From: Chlamydomonas sphaeroides
Taxonomy: Eukaryota > Chlorophyta > Chlorophyceae > Chlamydomonadales > Chlamydomonadaceae
Reading direction: 5' to 3'
Length of the DNA: 64,000 nucleotides
Assembly: GCA_001662425.1 (NCBI GenBank)
Contig: BDDC01000103.1
Location: 1-64,000 of the forward strand
Part shown: positions 1-9,089 of the stretch, in pieces
Layout: each line of letters opens with the position of its first letter
Numbering within the stretch: position 1 is the stretch's first letter
The notes under the pieces: model-generated
What the model was told of the DNA's origin: nothing
Databases searched by the model: none
Seen by the model: the letters and a program-made list of their open reading frames with translations, nothing else
Position numbers and translations under genes: made by a program

Positions 1-276
1 AGGGAGGGAGGGAGGGAGCCGGCTGGGGGCTGCTGGGAGGGAGAGGCGGAGCCGGGTGGGGGGTCGGAGGGGGGGCCTGTTTGGGCTGGCGGCGATGGGG
101 CCCGCGGAAGGCGGAGCCGCGTGCCGAAGTGCGCATCTGCGGCGTCCTTTGCCTCGGGTAGTGGAGCTGGCACGACCGACACCACGCTGGTACCCGCCCG
201 CTGCCCCCAGCCCCTAACGCACGCTCCCCTCCCCTCCCTGCCCTTCCCTGCCCTCCCGCCCCTTCCCATCCCCCAG

Positions 277-781
277 CCCTTCATCCTGCTGCTGGCGCCC
301 TACGCGCCGCACGTGGCGGAGGAGCTGTGGTCCCGCTGCGGCCACACCGCCTCGCTCACCTACGAGGCCTGGCCGCAGTGCGACGAGAGCCTGCTGGTGG
401 TGGACTCCATCAACCTGCCCGTGCAGGTGGGAGACAGGGTGCAGGGGTGTGTCGCATGCTTGTGTGTGATGTGCCCATTCGCGCTGTGATCGGCGCCGCT
501 GTGAGCATAGGTTCGTAGCGGTGGGCTCCTGCGCCAGGGTACCAGGCCGCCTTCAGCCCGCCGCCAACCCCCAACCCCCAACCGCCAACCGACAACGCCA
601 CCACCAGGTCAACGGCAAGACGCGCGGCACGGTGACGGTGGCGGCGGCTGCCAGCCAGGACGACGCGCTGGCGGCGGCGCTGGCCAACGGCAACGTGGCC
701 AAGCACGCGGGCGGCAAGGAGATCAAGAAGATCATCTACGTGCCCGGCAAGATCCTCAACCTCATCGTGCCCGGCAAGTGA
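277..781 (+). CDS. Leucyl-tRNA synthetase, organellar (bacterial) type, 3' end only
   Basis: The last two exons are 277-426 and 608-781, joined over a GT..AG intron (427-607, phase 0), with TGA at 779-781. The product ends with the anticodon-binding domain and C-terminal tail of bacterial-type LeuRS: APYAPHVAEELW, then LPVQVNGKTRG spanning the splice, then KKIIYVPGKILNLIV at the end. The VQVNGK..G and YVPGK(L/I)LN(L/I)V motifs are hallmarks of the class Ia bacterial/organellar enzyme, not the eukaryotic cytosolic one, so the protein probably charges tRNA-Leu in plastid and/or mitochondria. The catalytic Rossmann domain and editing domain lie left of the window. Bases 1-276 look like an upstream intron. 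A TGTAA at 1339-1343 may be its poly(A) signal. Identity is firm; organelle targeting is inferred. Confidence 0.92.
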
Positions 782-1020
782 GCGGCCGCGAGGGATCTCG
801 CTGACCTGTGAAGAGACGCGGCTGGGCGTGAGCGGCAGGCGGCAGGGCGGCTGGGCGGTGGGCGGTGGGCGCGGCGTGCGCGCGGGCGGGGGCGGGCGGG
901 AGGTTTAGTCGCTTGTGTTGGGATGGGGAGGGCGGCGCGAGAGGGGTCAGCGGGTAGCGGTGCATGCGGCTGGCGGTGCCGGGGCGTGGGAGAGGAGGCC
1001 AGGCGCGCGGCGCGGCGTGG

Positions 1021-1085
1021 TCTGGTGGTGGTGTGGTGGTGTGGTGGTGGTGTGGTGGCGTGGTGTGGTGTGGTGGTGTGGTGTG
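1021..1085. repeat. GT-rich simple repeat
   Basis: About 65 bases of irregular GGTGT/GTGGT units lie in the 3' flank of the leucyl-tRNA synthetase gene. The rest of 782-2065, between two convergent genes, shows no further gene. Confidence 0.8.
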
Positions 1086-1338
1086 GGCGCCGGCGCACCT
1101 CAGTGGCGCCGCCAGGGGTTGTCAGTGGCGGGCTGTGCGGGCCTTCCTGGAGAGCGTTCGAGGCATGGCGGGCGCGGGCGGCGGCGGAAGCATGCCGCAG
1201 CAGCCGGCGCAGCGGCGGCGTGCGCAGGGTGTTGGCAGGTGTGTGAGCGGCGGTGTGGCCCCCGGCCGGCCTGCGAGCTGGCCGCGTGCCTGGCAGCTGG
1301 GGTGCCGGCCCCGGCCTTGCGCACAGCGGGTGCGGCGC

Positions 1339-1343
1339 TGTAA
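1339..1343 (+). terminator. Candidate poly(A) signal TGTAA (leucyl-tRNA synthetase)
   Basis: TGTAA is the usual poly(A) signal in Chlamydomonas-type algae. This copy is about 560 nt past the LeuRS stop on the coding strand. It is the first clear copy downstream, but the implied 3' UTR is an inference. Confidence 0.4.
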
Positions 1344-1870
1344 GGCGCTGGCGGTGCGGCGCGTTTAGTAGCGGTGTTGTTCGGGCGCGTCCACGACCGC
1401 GCGGCATGGCAGGAGCCAGGGGGCTGTGCCAGCCCTGCCGCCACACCGCGGCTGCTCCTAGCAGCCGGTGACTGCCTCTTACTCCGCCTGTTGCAGAGGC
1501 GCCGGCAGCTGGTGCGCCCGGCAGCTGGTGGCGAGCTGGGAGGCCCCGCTGCCGGTCTGCGTCGGCGCGGTGGATTATTGGGAGCCCGCTTCGCGCAGCC
1601 CGGCAGAGCTGGCCCACAGCCAATGCTGGGCCACAGCCGATGCTGGCCCACAGCCGATGCTGTTGGAGCGCCGCACGGGTGGCGGCGCGGGCGCGGGTGT
1701 TGAGCCGGGGCCCTTTTCCTGTAGGACCAGCGTGGAACTCAGAGACAGGTACCTGAGACAGCTGGATGTCGCGCCGGGGCCCCGCGCGGAGGCTGGACCG
1801 TGGCGCGCTGCGAAGCCGGAGCACGAGCCAACCCAGCAGCTTGATTGGACTGAGCGAAGCACGGTTCGCG

Positions 1871-1875
1871 TTACA
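1871..1875 (-). terminator. Candidate poly(A) signal TGTAA (TFIIIC subunit gene)
   Basis: TTACA on the plus strand reads TGTAA on the minus strand, 190 nt after the TFIIIC-subunit stop codon. It faces the LeuRS signal, so the two 3' UTRs are convergent. Confidence 0.6.
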
Positions 1876-2065
1876 ATGTGACGCTGGGACTGGGGTTGCG
1901 GAGGCCAGAAGGGCCAGCTAACAGCGTGCACGTGCTGGAGCCAGTGCGCAGGGCCCCCCGCCAACCTCACTGGCGCTCCGCACACAACCGGCCCCCACGC
2001 ACCGCCACCACCACCAACAACACCAGTTTGGGCAACACGAGTAACGTAGCTGCGCCATTCGGGGA

Positions 2066-5000
2066 TCAGTAATAGTCGTCATCGTCATCGCTGCCAAACA
2101 TGCCCGCCGTGCCGCCCGCCGCCGGGCCGCCATCGTACGGCACGACCACCCTGCCGTACCCATCCGCCCCGCCGCCGACAGCGGGCCCGCCGCCGCCGCC
2201 GCCTGCCAGACCCTCCTCCTCCTCCTCCTCCTCCTCGTCGTCCTCCTCCGCCTCCCCCATCTCGTATTCCGACTCGTATGCGCCCTCGCCGTCCCGCTCA
2301 CCGCCGCCGTCGCCCTCGTCGTCAGCGGCGCCGTCGGTGTCGGCGGCGCCGTCACCGCTGCGGGGGCCGACGCCGCCGTCGTCCTCGTCATCGCTCTCCT
2401 CCTCCCCAAAGATCTCCCGTATCAGCTGGTTGGCGGCGTCGCCGCCGGCTGCGGCTGCGGCGGCGCCGTCGAGCCCGGCTGCGGCGGCGGCGCCGCCGCC
2501 GATGCCCTGGAGTGTCATTTGCGCCATGAGTACCTGGAGCGGGCCGCGGTCATCGCCGGCGGTGGCGGCGGCGGTCCCGTCGCCACTGGCGTCGGTCATC
2601 TCAACATCACCGCCCGACGGCGCCGCTGCGGCGGCGTCGGAAGCGGCGCCGCCGGCAGCGGTGGCTGATGCAGCGGCGCCGCCGCTGGCGGCAGCTGCCG
2701 CCGCGGCGATGGCGGCCTCCGCCGCCGCCACCTCCGGCGGCGCCAAGCGCTCCATGAGCTGCAGGAAGCGCTGGTTGACAGCGTTCTGTACGGCAGCGTA
2801 CGACACAGCGCGGGGGCAGCACGTGACGCAGCAGCAACGCCTGCCCTGCGTGCGGCAAAGCGGCACACCGCGTACGTCCCCCGCCCCCCGCCCCCCGCGC
2901 CCACACCCAGACATGACAGCCGCGTATTCCACGTGCGCCACACACACGCTCTTACTGTATAGCACCTACTCAAAAATCAACACACACGGACGCACCTGCA
3001 CGCTCTGGAGCGCGGCGTTCGTGAGCCAGCCGGTCTTTTCGGAGCAGCGCATCGCCTCGGACGGAGGGGGCCCCTGCGCCCAGGCGCAGCCGGCGTCGCG
3101 TTAGCGCGGAGCCATGGCCCACACGTCATCACGGCACGGGCCGCCGGGCAGCGGGAGCGCGCGGCAGAGCTGCGGCGGTGGACTGGTCCGGTCCGGTCCC
3201 GGTACGGCACGACGGCACGGCCGCGTGCCGTACGCACGCACCTGCAATACGGACTGCACCTCGGGCAGCTGCAGGTCGCACAGCTGCAGCACCGTGGTGG
3301 CGGCGGTGGGCAGCGCCCGGAAGCTGCGGCGCATGGGGGGGGGGCAAGGGTGCAGGCGTCGGCCGGCGGTCGGCCAGGGCCTGCCCTGCCCTGCCTGCCC
3401 TGCCTGCGCACGCCCGTCCAGCGCTCCCTCTGCATGCCTGCAAGCGCGCTCCGAGCGGCCCCGGCCAGCGCAGCGGGCAGCGCCCGGCAGCATCAGGGGC
3501 GCACCGCGCATGCACCCAACACTGGAACACACGTGCCGTGCCGGGTGTGGGGTTCTGTTCTACCTAACACTGGAACACACGAGTGATCGCTGCCGTGCCA
3601 CGAGGACGTGGCTGCTGCTGCACCACCTGCTGCACACCAGCACGCGGCACCTGCGGCCCCACTCCGCCTTGCGCACCCACTTGTGCAGGTCGTCCACGGA
3701 GCTGGGCGTCAGCCCCGACGACGTGCCCCGGGGCCCCGAGCCGCCGCCGCCCGCCGCCGCCGGCACCGCCGCCGGCGCGCCCCCAACCGGCGGCGGCGGC
3801 GGCGGCGCCGGCGTGTGCTCCGCGCCCTCTGGCGGCGGCGGCATCTGAGCCATGGCGGCCCGAGCGCTCGCTCGCAGCAGGTTACGGTACCTTGGGGTGG
3901 GGATGGGTGGTGAGCAGGCGGCAATGGGCGGTGTCGCGCCTCAGGGCCTCTCGTCTCCGCGCCTAGCCCTGCCTTCGGCGCCCCTGCCTCCCAACCCTCC
4001 CCGGCCGCACCAGTTGTGGGGCAGCGAGTACACGACGGCCTGGTAGCGCCGCGCGTCCGGCACACCGCGCGGGTCGAAGCCGCGGCGGATGTAGAGGCCA
4101 CGCCAGGGGCCTGAGGGCCGCGCCAGGGCGTGAGCAGGCGGAGTTGGAGGTTGGCGGTTGGCAGCTGCAAGGCCCAGCGCCTCCCCGAGCAGAGTCCTAC
4201 GCTTCACGCGTGGGACTTCTAACGGACACCCACCGGACTACGGGTGGTGCCGGGCGTCGGCCGGCCCGCCCTCGCCACCATCCTGCCCCGCCTGCCCACC
4301 TATGCCGTGTGCCGATGTGGCAGCAGCCTGAAATCCTGTGCCCTCTCAGCCCCTCGTGCCGCCGCCCCTCAGCCCTCACCCGTCTTGAACCTGTATGACA
4401 GCCGCCGCACGGCCTGCTCCACCGCCGCCACGCTGACGCCGCCGGGCAGCGACATGGCGACGGCGGTGCTGGCGCTCACCCGCTCCCTCAGAGCCTCCAG
4501 GCCCCACACCGGCCGCTGCTGCAGCAGCCGCGACAGCTCGGCCTCCAGGACGCGGTATGCACGGATGTCGGCGATGCCGGCGGCGGCCGCCGCCGCCGCC
4601 GTCGTGTCGGCGGCGCTGGCGTCGCCGCCGCCGCCGGCGGCCCCGGCCGGGCCGGCGGGCCCGTCGCCGTCGCCGGTGGGCCCGGCGGGTGTGGCGGCGG
4701 CGGCACCGGTGCCGGCGGCAGCGGCGGCTGGCGGCGGCGGCGGCACACCGTCGGCGTAGAAGGAAATGATGGGCGTGTCGCCCCAGCCGGGGTCTGTCCG
4801 GGCTGCGGCTGTGGTTTGAGGGGCAGGTCATGTGTAGCGTGAATGGCGGGCACTGTTGGGTTGTGCGCGATCAGTGGCAGTACGTACGCGGACGGCGCGA
4901 CAGACCAAGAGCGCGACGCACCTCGCGCCGGTTGTTTGGCGACGACCTGCTTGAACGCATAGTCCTGAGGCAAGTCTAGCCACGAGAAGAGCTGCGGTAT

Positions 5001-5468
5001 GAGTAGGAAGGGTTGCTGCTGGCGCGTGGGCTCGGAACGCTCGGCGCGCTGGTCGTAGGGCATCTGGTCGCGCGACCGCGACGGCAGCAGCGGGTCGTGT
5101 GGAAGATACACATAATCGGCGAGGCCCGGGAAGCGGAAGGTGGGGTTGACGCGCGCGACGATAGTAGCCGCGACGGGGGCATCGTCGGGCGCGGAGGTGG
5201 ACGGGGTGGGTTCGGAAGGTCGGGGCCGCGACACGCGCAGCAGCAGGCGCGTGGACTCGACGCGCTCGCCGTAGAGAGCGTGGCTGGTGCGGTCATCGGG
5301 GCGGTGCTTGAGGCGCAGGTAGGTGGTGCGCGAGCTGACGGCCGCTGCGATGCTGTCGATGCCGCCGAGCGTGTGCAGCGCCTTGTCCGGGTTGCGCACA
5401 AAGCCGGGATATTCGATCGCTACAACCTCCTGCTCAGGTACCGCGGCTGTCAGCTCCCGGAGCGCCAT
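2066..5468 (-). CDS. TFC1: Transcription factor IIIC subunit 5 (tau95/GTF3C5/TFC1 homologue)
   Basis: Seven exons on the minus strand: 5468-4922, 4793-4380, 4110-4011, 3890-3651, 3323-3242, 3073-2996, 2785-2066. All six junctions keep phase and give 726 residues. The N-terminal domain carries VAIEYPGFVRNPDKAL, TLGGI and a TRLLLRV stretch that match GTF3C5. FRFPGLADYVYLP follows. The DNA-binding region spans exons 3-4 (GPWRGLYIRRGFDPRGVPDA). LQLCDLQLPEVQ and CSEKTGWLT align with the human YQLCDI and TERDGW segments. The C-terminus is Ala/Gly-rich, then Glu/Asp-rich, ending SDDDDDYY, as in metazoan GTF3C5. TFIIIC recognises A/B boxes of tRNA genes and recruits TFIIIB for RNA polymerase III. The length exceeds the human 519 because of low-complexity Ala/Gly inserts in exons 2 and 7. 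ATG is at 5468-5466. The promoter must lie in the short gap before the upstream APH1 3' UTR. Confidence 0.92.
3513..3581 (+). repeat. Dispersed intronic motif, two copies
   Basis: The core CTAACACTGGAACACAC occurs at about 3564-3580, preceded by GGTTCTGTTCTAC. A shorter copy with the same core is at 3513-3533. Both lie in the intron between TFIIIC-subunit exons 4 and 5, antisense to that gene. Related copies are at 7486-7516, 9791-9821 and 55189-55220. Confidence 0.7.
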
Positions 5469-5640
5469 GCCTGCGGAATGCCGGTGTCCTGGAGCAGCGC
5501 TCGCTATCTACAATGCGCGAAGCGCCTCATGAGCCTCATGATCAAGTACAAGCTAGGGATAGCGTGTGAGGCGACGTACAGACAACTGCACAGAATGGCG
5601 GGAAGCACGCAGCACACAGCGAGTTGGCCTTATGCGTCAG

Positions 5641-5645
5641 TTACA
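5641..5645 (-). terminator. Candidate poly(A) signal TGTAA (APH1)
   Basis: The minus-strand TGTAA is 312 nt past the APH1 stop and only 173 nt upstream of the TFIIIC-subunit start codon. The head-to-tail pair is therefore tightly packed. Confidence 0.6.
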
Positions 5646-5956
5646 TGTGCATCAGGAATAACAGACGTCGCGCGGCGCCCTCCCGGCGCCTAGGGACAAA
5701 CCCCAGAATGCACGAACCCGGCATGCTGCCATCCCGCGCCCCCCTGGCGCCGAGCACCAATGCATGCACCACAAAGGCCACGGCCCGATTCCCCACTGCG
5801 CTGTGCTACCGCAACACGATCACCGGCATGCCAGAATCCTACCCGAGCGCTCTCCACGGCGTCCCTTGCCACTTTGGTAACACAGCCCGGCATCTCGACC
5901 GCCTCCCGCGTTCCCTGCACCAGTGCCAGCGCAGCCGCTCCATCGCACCCTGCCGC

Positions 5957-8654
5957 CTAGCGTTGCCGCACCACTTTGCGCCAGCATAGCGCCACCGTGT
6001 AGGCGCTGAGCAGCACGCCCAGCGCCAGCAGCGCGGCCATGGCGGGCACGCAGCCGTCCTGCTTGAAGTTGAGCAGCGTCTGGCGGGGGAGGGGCAGGGG
6101 AGGCAGGCAGGCAGGCAGGGTCAGCTAAGCAAGGAATGGGGTGCGGCACAGGGAGGTGGGAGGGCCAAGCCGGACAGCACGGTGTGTGGTCTGTGACTGA
6201 TCGGGGTCCCCGCCCTGACCCCAGGCGCCGGGCCCCACCATCCCGCCGGACCCTCAGCGCCTTGGACCAGCCCGGCAGCGCCGCGGCCGCGCCAAGGAGC
6301 AGCCCGACAGAGCCCCAGGCTCCACCGTACGGCAGCACAGGGCCCCGCCGCAGGGTTACATTGCAACCCACCCCACAGGGCCTCAACATGGCCACGCCGC
6401 CCGGCCCCCGGCCTCACCAGCGCCGCCGCGCCCATGTGCAGCACGGGCGCCGCCGCCACGTGCGCCCAGTTGCGGGCCAGGAAGCCGTCAAAGGACAGCA
6501 CCATGAGCGAGGTGAGGATCATGCCAAAGGCAAGAGAGTACAGCGCGCCCACCTGCGTACGGCAGCGGTACGGCAGCGGTACGGATGGGGGACACGTGTG
6601 AGCTGCGGCAATGGCAACCCCAGGCCGTGGCCAGCCACAGCCGCGGCACTCCGGTGCAATCCGACACCGGCCCCCTTGCCAGACGTCGACGTAAGGAAGC
6701 GCTCAGCGCGCGCTGCGCTGTGCGACACGTGTCTCTTTGGTACCGTACGAACGCCGTACGATGGCACGCCGTGCGCACCAGGAAGATGCTCATGGAGGGG
6801 CAGACGTAGAGGTAGTAGGTGCCGTCGCCGGTGGTGAGCGGCAGCAGGCTGAGGAAGAAGAACACGGCGTGGCAGGCTCCGTGGCCGTAGCCCCAGGCCA
6901 GGCTCATGTAGAGCTTGTCCAGCAGCGCGAAGCGGTGGTTGGAGCGCTGCGCCATCACGTCCATCGTCTCCACGGTTTTACTGCGGGGTTTTGGGGGGGG
7001 CGGTGTTGCGTCGCGGTGTCGGGGCCCGGAGCCTGGCGGGCACGAAGGTGAGCAAAGCGGTGCGGCGCGATGGCCGGGGCGCATGCGCTGTGGGGGGAAG
7101 GAGCTGTCCTGTGCGGAGCCTCTGAACATGTGTGTGTGGGACATAGCACCGCACGTGCGGGGCACGTGAGCATGTTCGCACAGTGGCCGGCGCTGCGCAC
7201 CGCGGCCGTGGGCCTCGGGGGGGTTGTAGCCCGGCACGGAGCACCGGTGTGGGGCCATGGTGGGTCCAGGCAGGCTGGACACCGCTTCCCTCTTCCGGGC
7301 CTGTCCTGTACCGAGACGCCCCAGGGCACGCCTTTCCCCCCGGCTCCCTCTTCCCCCTGGACCGGAGCCGGTGTAGCGCGCCCTCTCCTCCTGGCGGCGC
7401 CGGCCGGGACCCTTTGATCGTCGGCCCGCGCAGTCGGCCCCGGCTGCCTGTGAACGCCCAGCGGCGCATCCCCACGCGCATGTGGGATATTGTTCTACTT
7501 AACATTTGAACACACCCCGCCTCACCGGCCCCTGGGCCCGTTGCTTGCACGGGCCTCGCCGGTGCATGCGCCACAAGCCGCAACACCGCCGCCCCCTAGC
7601 CCTCCTGCTCCCAAGCCTCCTGCCCTGCCCTGCCCTGTGCCCCGCCTTCCCCCGCTGCTCTCGCACGGGCCTCACCGGTGCATGCGCCACACGCCGTAGC
7701 GCACCAGCTCCTGGATCGCCACCGAGCCCACCAGCGCGCCCGCGTAGGGGCCCACCTCAGGCCGGAGCGGCACGAACCCTGGGAGCGGGGGAATGTCCCG
7801 GGGAACAGGGCGGGGGAGAGCAGGTGACGGGGACCGTGCAGTGCTGCCCGCCGCAAGCGGGCCGGGGGCAGAGCAGCTGGCTGCAATGGCGTCACAGGGG
7901 AATTGACACAGGGGGGCGGCGGGCTTGACGCTAAGGCAGGCGGCGGCAGCTGCTGTCGAGACCGGCGCAGCGCGCCGGCAGCGGCAGTCGAGAGCTGGCG
8001 GTGGGCCAGCTTCGAGGCGGCATGATGTCACGGCGGGCCACGAAGTCAACGCCATAGCTTCCTGCACCGCGCTCTGTTGCGCTGGCGGCAGTGCGTTGCT
8101 GGGCTTCGCAACCGGGGATGGCGGAGCGGCTGGCTGCGGGCTGTGTCCCTTGCCCCATGGGCATCCGCCGGGATGGCTGGCGGGTCACAGGCGGCGGCAA
8201 GGCCGGGGGGCCCTCCACGCGCTTCAGGCACGGCACTGGTAGTGGCCCGATGCAGGTGGCTACGGGTGCTGAGGTGTGCGGCTGTGAGGCCGCGGCGCCA
8301 CAAGGGAACAGCCGGGCAGTTGGAGCGGCTTGCGAGTGGCGCACCTCGGAAGATGGCCGAGGTCATCAACAACACTGTGAGCCATACGAATGCACTGAGG
8401 GGGATTTGATGGTGGTGGGCAGGGTGAGGAGCGTGGGGGCGTGTCGGCACCACCGGGCAGCTGGGGGGTCGGGGTCGCGTCCCGATGGGAAGAGGAGCAA
8501 GGGGCTCCGACGCAGCCCGCGGCCTGGCGCCTCTGCTGGCGCACCTAAACAGCGACAGAAGCGATAGGAAGGACTTGCGAGCAAGGATAACTATGAAGAA
8601 GGCAACGCCGGGGCCAAGGCCCAGGAAAATGAGGCCGAAGAAATCGATCGGCAT
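5957..8654 (-). CDS. APH1: APH-1, gamma-secretase subunit
   Basis: Six exons on the minus strand: 8654-8545, 8394-8345, 7778-7676, 6980-6779, 6552-6418, 6079-5957. They join in phase to 240 residues, close to plant APH-1. It is a polytopic membrane protein with about seven hydrophobic segments: DFFGLIFLGLGPGVAFFIVI at the N-terminus, SAFVWLTVLLMTSAIF, LVGSVAIQELVRYGVW, LAWGYGHGACHAVFFFLSLL (residues about 115-134), ALYSLAFGMILTSLMVLSF, AAPVLHMGAAAL, and a last helix after NFKQDGCV. The GxxxG-type core (G118, G122, A126) with GHGxxH is the family signature. APH-1 scaffolds presenilin, nicastrin and PEN-2 for intramembrane proteolysis. His194 matches the second essential histidine of the human protein, but the first appears to be Leu. 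Start ATG at 8654 lies in a short divergent region shared with URI. Confidence 0.93.
7486..7516 (+). repeat. Dispersed intronic motif, diverged copy
   Basis: GATATTGTTCTACTTAACAT followed by TTGAACACACC is a diverged copy of the motif at 3551-3581. It lies in APH1 intron 3, antisense to the gene. Confidence 0.5.
7547..7580. repeat. Intronic duplicate of the APH1 exon 3 end
   Basis: This 34-base segment repeats 7663-7696, the 3' end of APH1 exon 3 plus its donor, with two or three mismatches. On the coding strand the true donor is GTGAGG, while the copy reads GCGAGG. Confidence 0.75.
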
Positions 8655-9089
8655 TCTCAAAGTCTATGTAGTACTTGGAAAAGGATGAGTTAACGCTCAG
8701 CGGAAGCCTGTGTCGACGAGGGTCTGGACATGCTCACAAATGTTGCTGAGTAGTTTCGCTTTGGTTATAGGGTTTGCACTGCTGCGCACCCTTGGTGCTT
8801 ACTGTTGTGTAAGTTTGGCGTATTACTGCGCGGACACGGCTGTCTGAGCTCGATGCAGCCCCTGTGTTTGTCGTCCGACGCATGCGCACAGCTGGCGCAG
8901 TGTATCGAAATATCGGCTAGCACATACACTCGACGACTTTTACACACGGTGCGCGCTCACACGTTCCGCGCGCCATCACTCGCGCCGCTTCCGCTCGTCG
9001 GCCGCTCCGCAGCGCTCTGGGCACACGCACGGCCCCACACGACCCCGAAAAGCAACGCGCGCGACTCGGTCGCGCACGTCGCCTCCGCG
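8655..9089. promoter_or_regulatory. Divergent upstream region, APH1 / URI1
   Basis: These 435 bases separate the start codons of two oppositely transcribed genes, so both 5' UTRs and core promoters must be here. The APH1-proximal half is less GC-rich (TTTGGTTATAGGGTTTGCAC near 8760). No convincing TATA box was identified. Confidence 0.55.

Noticed and set aside
2100..3104. 334-codon plus-strand frame rich in Ser/Pro/Ala
   Set aside because: It is antisense to the acidic and Ala-rich tail of the TFIIIC subunit and spans its introns; no motif.
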